Shown in pieces: positions 7,941-16,197 of a stretch of 64,000 nt of DNA. The DNA comes from Schauerella fraxinea (GTDB taxonomy: Bacteria > Pseudomonadota > Gammaproteobacteria > Burkholderiales > Burkholderiaceae_B). A program made the position numbers and the translations under genes. A model generated the notes under the pieces. It was not told the DNA's origin, did no database searches, and saw only the letters and a program-made list of their open reading frames with translations. The stretch is taken from positions 686,851 through 750,850 of the forward strand of contig JAVDKK010000004.1 of assembly GCA_030849945.1 (NCBI GenBank), in the 5' to 3' direction. Positions within the stretch are counted from its first letter, which is position 1, and the number at the start of each line of letters is the position of its first letter.

Positions 7941-8899
7941 AACAGGTGTTCCTACTCTTGCTGCTTGTGAGCGCAGCTGCCCTGGCGCCGTTCTTCGGTG
8001 GCTCTTATCTGATCTCGTTTCTGGTGCAGACGCTCATCTTCACAGCACTCGCCTACTCCTGGAACCTGATTGGCGGGTATGCAGGATATACGCACTTCGG
8101 TCAGGTCGCCTTCTTCGGCGTCGGCGCCTATGCCGGGGCGCTGCTCATCGCCTCAGGCACGCACTGGCTTCTGGCAAGCTTGGCAGCCGGCGTGTGCGGA
8201 GCGGCGCTCGCATTAATACTTGGCGGCGCGATGCTCCGGATCAAGGGCCCATTCTTCGCAATCGGCATGTTCGGCATCGCGCGGGTGTGCGAATCCCTCG
8301 CCTTGGGTTTGGATGGCATCACCCAGGGCGGTACTGGCCTTTATCTCAAGGCCGTCGATCTCAATACGCTCTATTACGTCGTCGCAATCATTGCCGTGCT
8401 GATGGTGACCCTCACGTGGTGGCTGGATCGGTCACGACTCGGGATTCAACTGCTCGCCATACGAGAAGATGAAACGGCGGCAGCTGCGTTGGGGATTCGC
8501 ACCACGCGGCTGAAGATTGGAACATTCGTGGTCTCGGCTGTCGCACCGGCGATGGTCGGGTCGCTTTATGTCTGCTACCTAGGCTTCATCGATCCTCCCA
8601 CCGCCTTCGCGCCAATGACCGAACTCACGGTCATCGCGATGGTGCTTCTCGGAGGCATGGGAACCGTACTTGGACCCTTGATCGGCGTCGCGTTGATGTC
8701 GGGCGTCAACGAACTCCTATGGGCACAGTTTCCCGAAATCTATCTTGCACTCGTCGGCGTGATCATTCTGATCGCAGTGCTTTTCATGCCGCGCGGCCTG
8801 GTGAGTTTTGCGCAAAAGCGATCATGGTGGTGGATGCCTGTCGCGCGCGGCAATCTCAGGCGGATCGCCGATCGCCACATGAAGGCAAGCAAGCCATGA
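7937..8899 (+). CDS. livM: Branched-chain amino acid-type ABC permease LivM
   Basis: A 320-residue second inner-membrane subunit of the LIV-type transporter. The ATG at 7937 overlaps the livH stop. It has eight or so hydrophobic segments; family landmarks are SWNLIGGYAGYTHFGQVAFF (residues about 40-59), the AIREDETAAAALGI loop that contacts the ATPase, and the terminal FMPRGLV. It overlaps livG by 4 bp, so the three genes are translationally coupled. A much longer frame open upstream inside livH has no reason to be used, because the coupled ATG gives the normal family length. Confidence 0.9.
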   Translation: MKQVFLLLLLVSAAALAPFFGGSYLISFLVQTLIFTALAYSWNLIGGYAGYTHFGQVAFFGVGAYAGALLIASGTHWLLASLAAGVCGAALALILGGAMLRIKGPFFAIGMFGIARVCESLALGLDGITQGGTGLYLKAVDLNTLYYVVAIIAVLMVTLTWWLDRSRLGIQLLAIREDETAAAALGIRTTRLKIGTFVVSAVAPAMVGSLYVCYLGFIDPPTAFAPMTELTVIAMVLLGGMGTVLGPLIGVALMSGVNELLWAQFPEIYLALVGVIILIAVLFMPRGLVSFAQKRSWWWMPVARGNLRRIADRHMKASKP

Positions 8900-9603
8900 G
8901 TTCAAACACCCTCCTCCGTATCGACGGGATCAGCAAAAGTTTTGGCGGCCGGATTGCGCTGTCGGGAGCAAGCCTGGATATCGCCAAGGGTGCCATTACG
9001 GGCGTGATCGGACCCAATGGTTCCGGGAAATCGACCCTGTTCAACATCGTCGCGGGAACGCTGCGCCCCGACAAAGGTAGCGTTATGTTCGACGGCGCAG
9101 ACCTTACCCGTTGCAGCCCAGCGGACATCTGTCGGCGTGGCATTGGGCGCACGTTCCAGATCTCGCGACTCTTTTCCGAGATGACGGTCTTGGAGAATCT
9201 CGTTTCAATCGCTCACGGCAGAAGCGATACCGCAGCCGTCGAGCGCGCGATGGAACTGCTGGAGTTTCTCGAGATCACCGCGCTGCGAGACAAATGGGGC
9301 TCGGAGCTTTCATACGGGCAACGCAAGCTGGTCGAAATTGCACGCGCACTGATGCTCGAGCCAACGGTCATGCTTCTCGATGAACCGTTTGCAGGGATCA
9401 ATCCCCGATTGCAAAACCGCATCGTCGATCATTTGCAAAGCATGCGCCAGCAGGGCATGACCCTCTTTTTCATCGACCACGAAATGCGCATCGTGCTGGA
9501 AATCTGCGATGAGCTTTATGTTTTGGCAGAGGGGCAAGTGATTGCGCGCGGCGACGCCGATGTCATCCGCCATTCCGAGTCAGTGAAAGCAGCCTATTTT
9601 TGA
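8896..9603 (+). CDS. livG: LIV-type ABC transporter ATP-binding protein LivG
   Basis: A 235-residue ATPase subunit. The ATG at 8896 overlaps the livM stop. It has Walker A GPNGSGKST, the LivG-typical GIGRTFQISRLF segment in the Q-loop region, the ABC signature LSYGQRKLVEIARAL and Walker B VMLLDEPFAGINP, followed by the H-loop FIDHEM. LivG proteins are usually 235-255 residues, so this one is at the short end but complete. It pairs with LivF (10909) as the two nucleotide-binding subunits. Confidence 0.92.
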   Translation: MSSNTLLRIDGISKSFGGRIALSGASLDIAKGAITGVIGPNGSGKSTLFNIVAGTLRPDKGSVMFDGADLTRCSPADICRRGIGRTFQISRLFSEMTVLENLVSIAHGRSDTAAVERAMELLEFLEITALRDKWGSELSYGQRKLVEIARALMLEPTVMLLDEPFAGINPRLQNRIVDHLQSMRQQGMTLFFIDHEMRIVLEICDELYVLAEGQVIARGDADVIRHSESVKAAYF

Positions 9604-9677
9604 CCATCGATTGGCATCTGTTTCCCGGTCGCGTCCAAGCGTCGCGGGCCTGATAAAAAAACGTGAGGAGCAAGATC

Positions 9678-10856
9678 ATGAAGAGAATGCTGGGAATTTG
9701 GGCTGCTGCCGCTACCGTTCTTCTCTGCGCCGGCGCCTCGGCACAGAGTAGTGAAGGCGCAGTTCGTATCGGCGTTGCATTGTCGCAATCGGGCAACCTG
9801 GCCGACAGTGCCAAGCACTACTGGGAAGGCGTCGAACTCTGGACTGAGCAGGTCAACAGCCGAGGCGGCTTATTGGGCCGCAAGGTGGAAATCGTCGTAT
9901 ATGACGATCGAAGCGATCCCGCCACGGCCGCTCGTCTCTACGAACGGCTGATCACAAGCGACAAAGTCGACCTGCTGATTTCGCCCTGGGGATCCGCATC
10001 AACGGCAACCGCGTCAGGCGTGGCCGATAAACATAAACGGATTTTCATCAATTCGGGCGGCGCATCGGAGGCTATTCACGCACGCGGCTACAAGTACGTT
10101 TTCCAAACTGCCGCCCCGATTCGCGCATACGTGACCAATCTGGATCCGTTTTCTCAGAAATACGATCTCAAGACGGTCGCGATCTTCTCGCGTGACTATC
10201 CTGCAGCACGCGACCTCGCAGCCGTCGTGAAAAGTATCGCCGAGCAAAAGGGACTCAAGATCATTGCCAATGAATACTTCCCGGCAGGCACATCCGATTT
10301 CTCATCGATGATTGCACAGGCGCGGCAGTTGAAGCCCGACATGTGGTTGTCGATTGGCTATCCCAATGAAGCCATCGAGATGGTGCGACAGTTGCACGCG
10401 TCGAACTACAGTCCCAAAGCCTTCATCCATAACGGCGTGTCGATCAATGATTTCTTGACTGCGACGGGACCGGATGGCGAGTATGCGTTCGGAATCTCGC
10501 TCTATGAACCTACGCTCAAAACCGAGGGCAACGAAGCTTTCGTGAAGAGCTACGAAGCGAAATACAAGGCGCTGCCCGGTTATTACTCGGCGTTTTCCTA
10601 TGCCGGCATGGAGGTGCTTGAGAAAGTCGTCAACCAAGCAGAAACACTCGATCAAGACAAGCTGCGCGATGTGCTCACCACTTTCGAGACCGAGACGGTA
10701 ATGGGCCATCACAAAGTCGACCCGACAACCGGCCGCCAGATCGGCGTCGACGGACTGCTGGTCCAGGTGCTGAAGGGAAAGCGTGAGATCGTGATGCCCG
10801 AGAAGCTCAAAACGGCGGATGCCGTCGTGCCCGCGCCCGAATGGTCCAAGCGTTAA
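9678..10856 (+). CDS. LIV-type periplasmic substrate-binding protein (LivK-like)
   Basis: A 392-residue periplasmic ligand-binding protein of the type 1 fold used by LIV/amide transporters. The start is the ATG at 9678 with TGAGGAG 7 bases upstream; a GTG 15 bases earlier includes the ribosome-binding site and is rejected. A signal peptide is visible (MKRMLGIWAAAATVLLC, cleavage near ASA/QSS). The mature part starts with VRIGVALSQSGNLAD, and GLLGRKVEIVVYDDRSDP is typical of the Peripla_BP_6 family. It sits between livG and livF, and an intercistronic hairpin follows it at 10862-10890. The ligand is not predictable; the neighbouring CoA-transferases suggest a carboxylic acid. Confidence 0.88.
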   Translation: MKRMLGIWAAAATVLLCAGASAQSSEGAVRIGVALSQSGNLADSAKHYWEGVELWTEQVNSRGGLLGRKVEIVVYDDRSDPATAARLYERLITSDKVDLLISPWGSASTATASGVADKHKRIFINSGGASEAIHARGYKYVFQTAAPIRAYVTNLDPFSQKYDLKTVAIFSRDYPAARDLAAVVKSIAEQKGLKIIANEYFPAGTSDFSSMIAQARQLKPDMWLSIGYPNEAIEMVRQLHASNYSPKAFIHNGVSINDFLTATGPDGEYAFGISLYEPTLKTEGNEAFVKSYEAKYKALPGYYSAFSYAGMEVLEKVVNQAETLDQDKLRDVLTTFETETVMGHHKVDPTTGRQIGVDGLLVQVLKGKREIVMPEKLKTADAVVPAPEWSKR

Positions 10857-10861
10857 ACGTC

Positions 10862-10890
10862 GCGCGATCGCACTTTCTGCGATGTCGCGC
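10862..10890 (+). other. Intercistronic stem-loop between the LivK-like gene and livF
   Basis: An 11-bp stem, GCGCGATCGCA (10862-10872) with TGCGATGTCGCGC (10878-10890), has a 2-nt bulge and a CTTTC loop. No U-run follows, so it is more likely an mRNA-stabilising element, which is common behind binding-protein genes, than a terminator. It ends 18 bases before the livF start. Confidence 0.5.
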
Positions 10891-10908
10891 AGGACATGAG
10901 GAGCTGTT

Positions 10909-11691
10909 ATGCACACGACCGGTAGCGCATATCTTGAATTGAAAGACGTGACGACGGGCTATGGCGACGTGGCTGTCGTCCGCCGTGCCACCCTGCGCTT
11001 TGAACGGGGTGGAATTACCGCCATCATCGGATCAAACGGCGCGGGCAAGTCGACCGTCATCAAGGCAGCGGCCGGGCTTCTCAAAGTATGGAGCGGCACG
11101 GTTGCCATCGAAGGTGTGGAGGTGACGTCGGAAGCGCCTCACAAACGACTCTCACGCGGGCTCGCTTATGTTCCGCAAGGGCGCATTGTGCTGCCGGAGA
11201 TGACGGTGCGCGAAAATCTCGATATCGGCGCTTATATTCTGGGTGGCAAGCGATCCCGTATTGCCGAAGCCATGGATCGCGTAGTGGCCACCTTTCCCGT
11301 ATTGGGCGACCGCATGCAGCAGATGGCTGGCACGATGAGTGGCGGCGAGCAGCAAATGCTTGCCATCGGACGGGCGTTGATGACCTCGCCCACCGCCATC
11401 ATCCTGGACGAGCCGTCACTTGGGCTGTCGCCCAAATTCGTCGATATCGTGTTCGAGAAGCTCATCCTGCTTGCGGAGCAAGGATTGACGGTGATCATGG
11501 TCGAACAAAAGGCCTCCCGTGCGCTGACGATTGCGCAGTTCGGTTACGTCATGCATACCGGACAAGTCGCCTACACAGGTCAGGCGCAAACCCTGCTTGC
11601 CAACGAAAACGTTCAACGTCTCTTTCTTGGGGAAGTGCCGGAGGAACTGCGGCATACACTTTTGGATCAGGAGCCTGAAAATGCCGTCTGA
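10909..11691 (+). CDS. livF: LIV-type ABC transporter ATP-binding protein LivF
   Basis: A 260-residue second ATPase subunit of the LIV-type importer. It starts at the ATG at 10909 behind TGAGGAG. It shows Walker A GSNGAGKST, the LivF-typical YVPQGRIVLPEMTVRENL segment, ABC signature MSGGEQQMLAIGRAL, Walker B AIILDEPSLGLSP and the VEQKAS switch region. It completes the HMGKF set, in the usual order except that the binding protein lies between G and F. Its last 11 bp overlap the start of the second CitE-like lyase, tying that enzyme to the transporter operon. Confidence 0.92.
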   Translation: MHTTGSAYLELKDVTTGYGDVAVVRRATLRFERGGITAIIGSNGAGKSTVIKAAAGLLKVWSGTVAIEGVEVTSEAPHKRLSRGLAYVPQGRIVLPEMTVRENLDIGAYILGGKRSRIAEAMDRVVATFPVLGDRMQQMAGTMSGGEQQMLAIGRALMTSPTAIILDEPSLGLSPKFVDIVFEKLILLAEQGLTVIMVEQKASRALTIAQFGYVMHTGQVAYTGQAQTLLANENVQRLFLGEVPEELRHTLLDQEPENAV

Positions 11692-12652
11692 ATTCCGTCT
11701 GCGGCGCTCATTGCTGATGACGCCAGCGAACCGATCCGAACGGCTTTCCAGGGCGCTACAGTGCGCAGCGGATGTATTTGTATTCGACCTTGAAGATGGT
11801 GTTCCGCCTGAGCAAAAAGCGCAGGCCCGGCTGAACGCGGCGGATGCACTTAAAACGCTCGACTTCAACGGTCGCGAGAGGTGTGTGCGTATAAATGGAC
11901 TGGACACACCCGATGCCGCACTCGACCTAGCTGCCCTCCCGCTGGATCGGATCGATTCGATCATGGTGCCGAAAGCCGAAGATCCAGGCGTCGTTCGCGC
12001 CTTGGTTGCACACTTGGATCGACTGTGCGAAGCCGCCGACGCTTCCTCATCATCCTCGGTCGATCACACCAATCCAGGGAGCCCACTGCGCACCCGGCCC
12101 ATCGAACTGATCGTGATGTTGGAGACGCCGAGGGGCATCTTCAACGCCCTTGCGGTCGCCGATGCAACGCCCCGTACCACCGCATTGTTTTTCGGCTCAG
12201 GCGACTACACCTCTGCCACCGGCAGCGTTATTACGGCCGACACGCTGCAGTTCCCGCGCGCGGTCGTCACCGCGGCGGCGGCGGCCGCGCACATACAGGC
12301 GATCGATGCCGCGTATTTCATTGCAGTCAAGGATGCGGAAGCGACCAGGGCCGATGCCGTGATTGCACGCAGCTTTGGCTTCTCCGGCAAGGTGGTTTTT
12401 CATCCCGCACAGGTTGACGTGGCAAACGAGATTTTCTCGCCAACAGCGGATGAAATCGCGCGTGCAACGATGATCGTAGAGGGCTACGAACGGGCCCGTT
12501 CCGAAGGACATGGAACAAGCGTCACCAACAACATATTCATTGCTGTCGATTTGGTTCCGCCTGCAATACGGCTGCTCTCGCTGGCCCGTCAAATAAGCCG
12601 CAATGATCGGAAAGTAACGCCACCCGTCACGCACGCATTACGCCCTTCCTGA
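11681..12652 (+). CDS. CitE/HpcH-like CoA-ester lyase, second copy
   Basis: A 323-residue HpcH/HpaI-family lyase, paralogous to 4924-5811. The ATG at 11681 lies inside the end of livF (11-bp overlap) with CAGGAG (11668-11673) 7 bases upstream; longer frames run deep into livF. Features are SLLMTPANRSERLSRA at the start, the metal motif FDLEDG, DSIMVPKAEDPG, an FFGSGDYTSATGS block and the terminal KVVFHPAQVDVAN. The stretch around residues 115-130 is Ser-rich (SSSSS region) and looks like an insertion. It closes the GntR-associated block and overlaps the convergent OYE gene by 15 bp. Probable role: cleavage of a malyl-, citramalyl- or related CoA ester. Confidence 0.84.
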   Translation: MPSEFRLRRSLLMTPANRSERLSRALQCAADVFVFDLEDGVPPEQKAQARLNAADALKTLDFNGRERCVRINGLDTPDAALDLAALPLDRIDSIMVPKAEDPGVVRALVAHLDRLCEAADASSSSSVDHTNPGSPLRTRPIELIVMLETPRGIFNALAVADATPRTTALFFGSGDYTSATGSVITADTLQFPRAVVTAAAAAAHIQAIDAAYFIAVKDAEATRADAVIARSFGFSGKVVFHPAQVDVANEIFSPTADEIARATMIVEGYERARSEGHGTSVTNNIFIAVDLVPPAIRLLSLARQISRNDRKVTPPVTHALRPS

Positions 12653-13819
12653 AGCCGAATTTTTCGATGCTTGCACTTCCGAGGAAGATTTTTGATGAGC
12701 TGGAGCAAGATCAAACCATCCAGGCGTCGATTCAATGATCCGCCATAGCTCGCGTGGAATGCTGGCGCGATCGACATCGCTGGCAGAGATAGAGGAGCGA
12801 ATCTTATCGGCGCGCTCGATGCGGGCGTGAGCCACCCAGTCCGGGTCGATCACCAAACCCTGACCAATGGCAACAAGTGACACCCCCATATCCAGCGCTC
12901 TTGCCGCATGCTCTGGCGTCTTGATGCGACCGGCAGCGATCAGCGGAACCTTCCCATCGATGTGGTTACGCAGGATGCTCACGATCGTGGATTCACACGC
13001 GGCCGTTCGAGGCGTTTGCGTCAACACACTGCCGAGTGACGCATGAATATAGTTTGCGCCGGCGTCAATGAGACGACTGATCAGCGCGATTGAATCGACC
13101 AGCGTCAAGCCGTCCTCCCCAGCTTCCTCGACCGAAATGCGATAGCCAAGCGCGAAGGGCCGATCGGCAAATTCGTCGATGGCCGTTTTGACCGCTTCGA
13201 CCACCGCAAGAGGAAACCGCATGCGGTTCTCGAGCGAGCCACCCCAGCGGTCTGTACGCCTGTTCGAATGCGGGGAAAAGAAATTCTGAATCAGAAAACC
13301 GTGCGCGCCGTGCAGTTCAACACCATCGAAACCCGCCGCGATGGCTCTGCGTGTGGCGTCGCCAAATGCTTGGATGACGTCGAATATTTCTTCCTCGCGC
13401 AGCGAGCGGGGAATAACCGCCGGCGCAAACGGGCCGGGTTCGCCTTCTACCGCGCTCGCGGCGACCACGTCTGAAACCAGCTCGGGCAACGTCTTCACGC
13501 CAGCGTGAAAAATCTGGAGGATAGCCGGTGCGCCACCGCTTTTGGCCGCGGCTGCAAGCTTGCTCAAGCTTGGAATGAACCGATCATCGTAAGCTGCGAA
13601 CTCTCCTGTAAATCCAACACCGTTTGGTTGCACGTGCGTGCAACCCGTGATGACCAGGCCAGCGTCTTTGGATCGGCGACGATAGTAGGCATCTTCTTCA
13701 TCCGAGAGCGTGCCATCCTCGTTGCTCGACCATGTGGTCATGGGCGCCATCACGATACGATTGCGAAGTACCAGGCCCGGTTCGAGAATGAGCTGGTCAA
13801 ATAATCTGCTGCGTTCCAC
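12638..13819 (-). CDS. NADH:flavin oxidoreductase, Old Yellow Enzyme family
   Basis: A 393-residue FMN-dependent TIM-barrel ene-reductase-type protein. It starts with GTG at 13819, preceded by AAAGGAAAA. Visible family blocks: NRIVMAPMTTWSSNEDG near the N-terminus, GVELHGAHGFLIQNFFSPHS with the substrate-anion binding pair, RTDRWGGSLENRMRFPLAV, and VAIGQGLVIDPDWV at the FMN phosphate site. It lies 12 bp downstream of the Tat-exported aldo/keto reductase, so the two probably form one operon of redox enzymes. Its 3' end overlaps the convergent CitE-like gene by 15 bp. The physiological enone substrate is unknown. Confidence 0.87.
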   Translation of the reverse strand: MERSRLFDQLILEPGLVLRNRIVMAPMTTWSSNEDGTLSDEEDAYYRRRSKDAGLVITGCTHVQPNGVGFTGEFAAYDDRFIPSLSKLAAAAKSGGAPAILQIFHAGVKTLPELVSDVVAASAVEGEPGPFAPAVIPRSLREEEIFDVIQAFGDATRRAIAAGFDGVELHGAHGFLIQNFFSPHSNRRTDRWGGSLENRMRFPLAVVEAVKTAIDEFADRPFALGYRISVEEAGEDGLTLVDSIALISRLIDAGANYIHASLGSVLTQTPRTAACESTIVSILRNHIDGKVPLIAAGRIKTPEHAARALDMGVSLVAIGQGLVIDPDWVAHARIERADKIRSSISASDVDRASIPRELWRIIESTPGWFDLAPAHQKSSSEVQASKNSASGRA

Positions 13820-13831
13820 GAGTATTTTCCT

Positions 13832-15013
13832 TTAGACCGTGTAATCGATCTGGCTCATGTGTTCCTTACCCATTCGGTCTCCGTACACCGGAAATCTCGA
13901 TAGCGAGGCCTCGATTTCCTGTACGTCGGCATCCGTAAGTTGGAAGCGTTGGGCGCCAAGGTTTTCGAGCAGATGCACCTCGCTTCGTGTACCAGGAATC
14001 GGCACGATATTCGGACCCTTGGCAAGCAGCCATGCCAGCGAGATCTGCGACGGCGTTGCACCTTTGCGCGCGGCGAACGATTTGATCCACTCGATGATCG
14101 GCATGTTCAACGGCAGGAACTCCTTTGAGAACCGGGGAAAACCTGCCCGAAAATCGCTTTGCCGATCGAACGTGGTGTTCGTGTCGATCTTCCCTGTGAG
14201 AAGCCCCTCTCCAAGCGGTGCCCAAGGCACGAAGCCAATACCTAACTCGTTGCACGTGGCGAGCACGCCATTCAATTCAACATTCCGCGTCCAGAGCGAA
14301 TACTCCGACTGAACGGCCGATACGGGTTGAACGGCATGCGCGCGTCGGATGGATTTGGCGCTGGCTTCCGAGAGACCAAAGTGAAGCACCTTGCCCTGCG
14401 CGATCAGATCCTTGATGGCTCCCGCAACGTCCTCGATCGGCACGTTTGGATCGATGCGGTGCTGGTAGTAGAGATCGATATGATCGGTGCGCAATCGCCT
14501 GAGCGATTCCTCGACGACGTTGCGGATATGCTCCGGGCGGCTGTTCAAGGCACTGGTGCCGTCTATCGCATAGCCGAACTTCGTGGCGATCTTGACTTGC
14601 TTGCGAAAAGGCGCAAGCGCTTCGCCGACCAATTCTTCATTGATAAAGGGTCCATACACTTCTGCCGTGTCGAAGAAGGTGACACCGCTCTCGAACGCCT
14701 TTCGGATCGTGCTGATGCCCTGCGCCTTCGGCACCGGCAGGTTGTAGTTGCCCGACATATTCATGCAGCCGGCGCCGATTGCCGAGACCTGCAACGTGCC
14801 AAGATTTCGCTGTTTCATGCTGGTAGTTCCTGTGGTTTTACTGCCGCTGCTGGCGTGGGCACGAGCTGCCCCAGTGCCGAACACGACCGCTGCTGCGGCA
14901 GCCGTGCTGAACAAGGCCGTGGTTTTAAGAAAATCCCGGCGGCCGTGCTCGGCAACATAAGAGGCTTTCGTCGAATGTTCAGCCAAGCCTGTGTTGTGGT
15001 CATCGATAGTCAT
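13832..15013 (-). CDS. Aldo/keto reductase with Tat signal peptide
   Basis: A 393-residue NADP(H)-dependent-type oxidoreductase. The start is taken as 15013 (MTIDDHN); an ATG six codons upstream at 15031 is also possible. A long N-terminus carries GRRDFLKTTALFSTAAAAAV, a good twin-arginine signal with a hydrophobic core and an ARA/HAS-like cleavage zone, which predicts periplasmic export. The core is a standard AKR: FFDTAEVYG gives catalytic Asp and Tyr, ATKFG the Lys, and YYQHRID the His, then FGLSEAS, and VPIPGTRS near the C-terminus for cofactor binding. Most AKRs are cytoplasmic, so export is notable. It is divergent from the LysR regulator at 15134 and probably controlled by it. Confidence 0.85.
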   Translation of the reverse strand: MTIDDHNTGLAEHSTKASYVAEHGRRDFLKTTALFSTAAAAAVVFGTGAARAHASSGSKTTGTTSMKQRNLGTLQVSAIGAGCMNMSGNYNLPVPKAQGISTIRKAFESGVTFFDTAEVYGPFINEELVGEALAPFRKQVKIATKFGYAIDGTSALNSRPEHIRNVVEESLRRLRTDHIDLYYQHRIDPNVPIEDVAGAIKDLIAQGKVLHFGLSEASAKSIRRAHAVQPVSAVQSEYSLWTRNVELNGVLATCNELGIGFVPWAPLGEGLLTGKIDTNTTFDRQSDFRAGFPRFSKEFLPLNMPIIEWIKSFAARKGATPSQISLAWLLAKGPNIVPIPGTRSEVHLLENLGAQRFQLTDADVQEIEASLSRFPVYGDRMGKEHMSQIDYTV

Positions 15014-15088
15014 CTGTTGCGTGCCCCGCATGCTTTTTTGCGTGATTGCTATTGGTCCAGATGCAATCTATCACCGGCCGATCCATAT

Positions 15089-15105
15089 GATTAGATGGCA
15101 TAATC
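15089..15105. promoter_or_regulatory. LysR-type binding motif between AKR and lysR
   Basis: GATTA-N7-TAATC (15089-15105) is an inverted repeat containing the T-N11-A core typical of LysR-family operators. It is centred in the roughly 120-bp gap between the divergent aldo/keto reductase and LysR genes. The match to the regulator is inferred from position. Confidence 0.4.
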
Positions 15106-15133
15106 TTCTTGGTCTTATACGAATGGATTATTA

Positions 15134-16063
15134 ATGAGCCGGCCGAGCATGGATGATCTCGTGGCCTTTCTCGCCGTCGCGCGCGAAAGAAGCTTCACGC
15201 GCGCAGCGGCGCAGCTAGGCGTGTCTCAGCCTGCGCTGAGTGCGAAGATCACTGCGCTTGAAGCGCGCTTGGGCGTCCGATTACTTACCAGAACGACGCG
15301 CAGCGTCTCAACCACAGAGGGTGGCGATCGCCTGCTCGAATCGATTGGCCCGCATTTCGAGGGTATTGAATCCGGGTTAGCCGCGTTGAACGCACTTCGT
15401 GAGAAGCCCGCCGGCAGCTTGCGCATTACGTCGGTCGAACATGCATCTCAGACTATCCTGGCGCCCGCACTCGCAAAACTGTTGCCCGTCTACCCGGATA
15501 TCAGGGTGGAAATCATCAATGACTACGGCCTTGCAGACGTGGTCGCGGATCGGTTCGACGCGGGCATTCGTTTGGGCGAGCAAGTCGCTCAAGACATGAT
15601 TGCGGTTCGCATCGGACCCGACTTCAAACAGATCGTGGTCGGCGCGCCTTCGTATTTTGAAAAGCGCGGCAAACCGAAAACGCCGCATGACCTGACGGCG
15701 CACCATTGCATTGCGCTACGCCTGCCGACATCAGGCGGGCACTGGTCGTGGCCCTTCCTGAAAGGCAAGCAGGAGCTGAAAGTGCGGCCGGGTGGCGAAC
15801 TGTCGTTCAACACGATCACGCTGCAGCTCGATTGCGCGCTTGCTGGTCTTGGGCTTGGCTATCTGCCGGAGGATGTGGTGAGCGAGCACTTGGCAGCTGG
15901 ACGGCTGGTGCGCGTGCTGAGTGACTGGTCGGCGCCGATGTCCGGATATCACATGTATTACCCGAGCCGCCGTCAGCACACGCCCGCTTTCACCCTGCTG
16001 GTCGAGGCGCTGAGCTATCGTCCCGATCGCGCACGGAAGCAATCAGGATCCGCTGCGCGTTAG
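15134..16063 (+). CDS. LysR-family transcriptional regulator
   Basis: A 309-residue regulator. The N-terminal winged helix-turn-helix is unmistakable (FLAVARERSFTRAAAQLGVS, then QPALSAKITALEARLG), with the family follow-on VRLLTRTTRSVSTTEGG. The effector domain includes PDIRVEIINDYGLADVV, RFDAGIRLGE and a conserved GLGLGYLPEDVV block; this subtype, with an ending like SGYHMYYPSRRQHTPAF, commonly controls a neighbouring oxidoreductase. It is divergent from the AKR-OYE pair and probably activates it. The inducer is unknown. Confidence 0.92.
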   Translation: MSRPSMDDLVAFLAVARERSFTRAAAQLGVSQPALSAKITALEARLGVRLLTRTTRSVSTTEGGDRLLESIGPHFEGIESGLAALNALREKPAGSLRITSVEHASQTILAPALAKLLPVYPDIRVEIINDYGLADVVADRFDAGIRLGEQVAQDMIAVRIGPDFKQIVVGAPSYFEKRGKPKTPHDLTAHHCIALRLPTSGGHWSWPFLKGKQELKVRPGGELSFNTITLQLDCALAGLGLGYLPEDVVSEHLAAGRLVRVLSDWSAPMSGYHMYYPSRRQHTPAFTLLVEALSYRPDRARKQSGSAAR

Positions 16064-16085
16064 CGCTCGCGAAGAAATCGAGAGC

Positions 16086-16162
16086 TGGTCTGCCCTACTG
16101 GATTCGAACCAGTGACCGCTCGCTTAGAAGGCGAGTGCTCTATCCAACTGAGCTAAGGGCAG
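16086..16162 (-). tRNA. tRNA-Arg (anticodon TCT), CCA encoded
   Basis: The reverse strand folds as a complete cloverleaf. The acceptor stem is CTGCCCT with AGGGCAG, the anticodon stem CTCGC/GCGAG encloses the loop CTTCTAA with anticodon TCT (reads AGA), and the T-arm is ACTGG-TTCGAAT-CCAGT. Discriminator A and a genomically encoded CCA end the gene at 16086. It lies between lysR and the FAD oxidoreductase. No integrase or duplicated 3' tRNA fragment is visible nearby. Confidence 0.95.
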
Positions 16163-16197
16163 ATCTTGGAAAGCGCGGTAGTTTAACCGACGCAGGA

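Noticed and set aside
16086..16162. tRNA-Arg as an integration site for a genomic island
   Set aside because: No integrase and no duplicated tRNA end are visible around it; the neighbouring genes look native.
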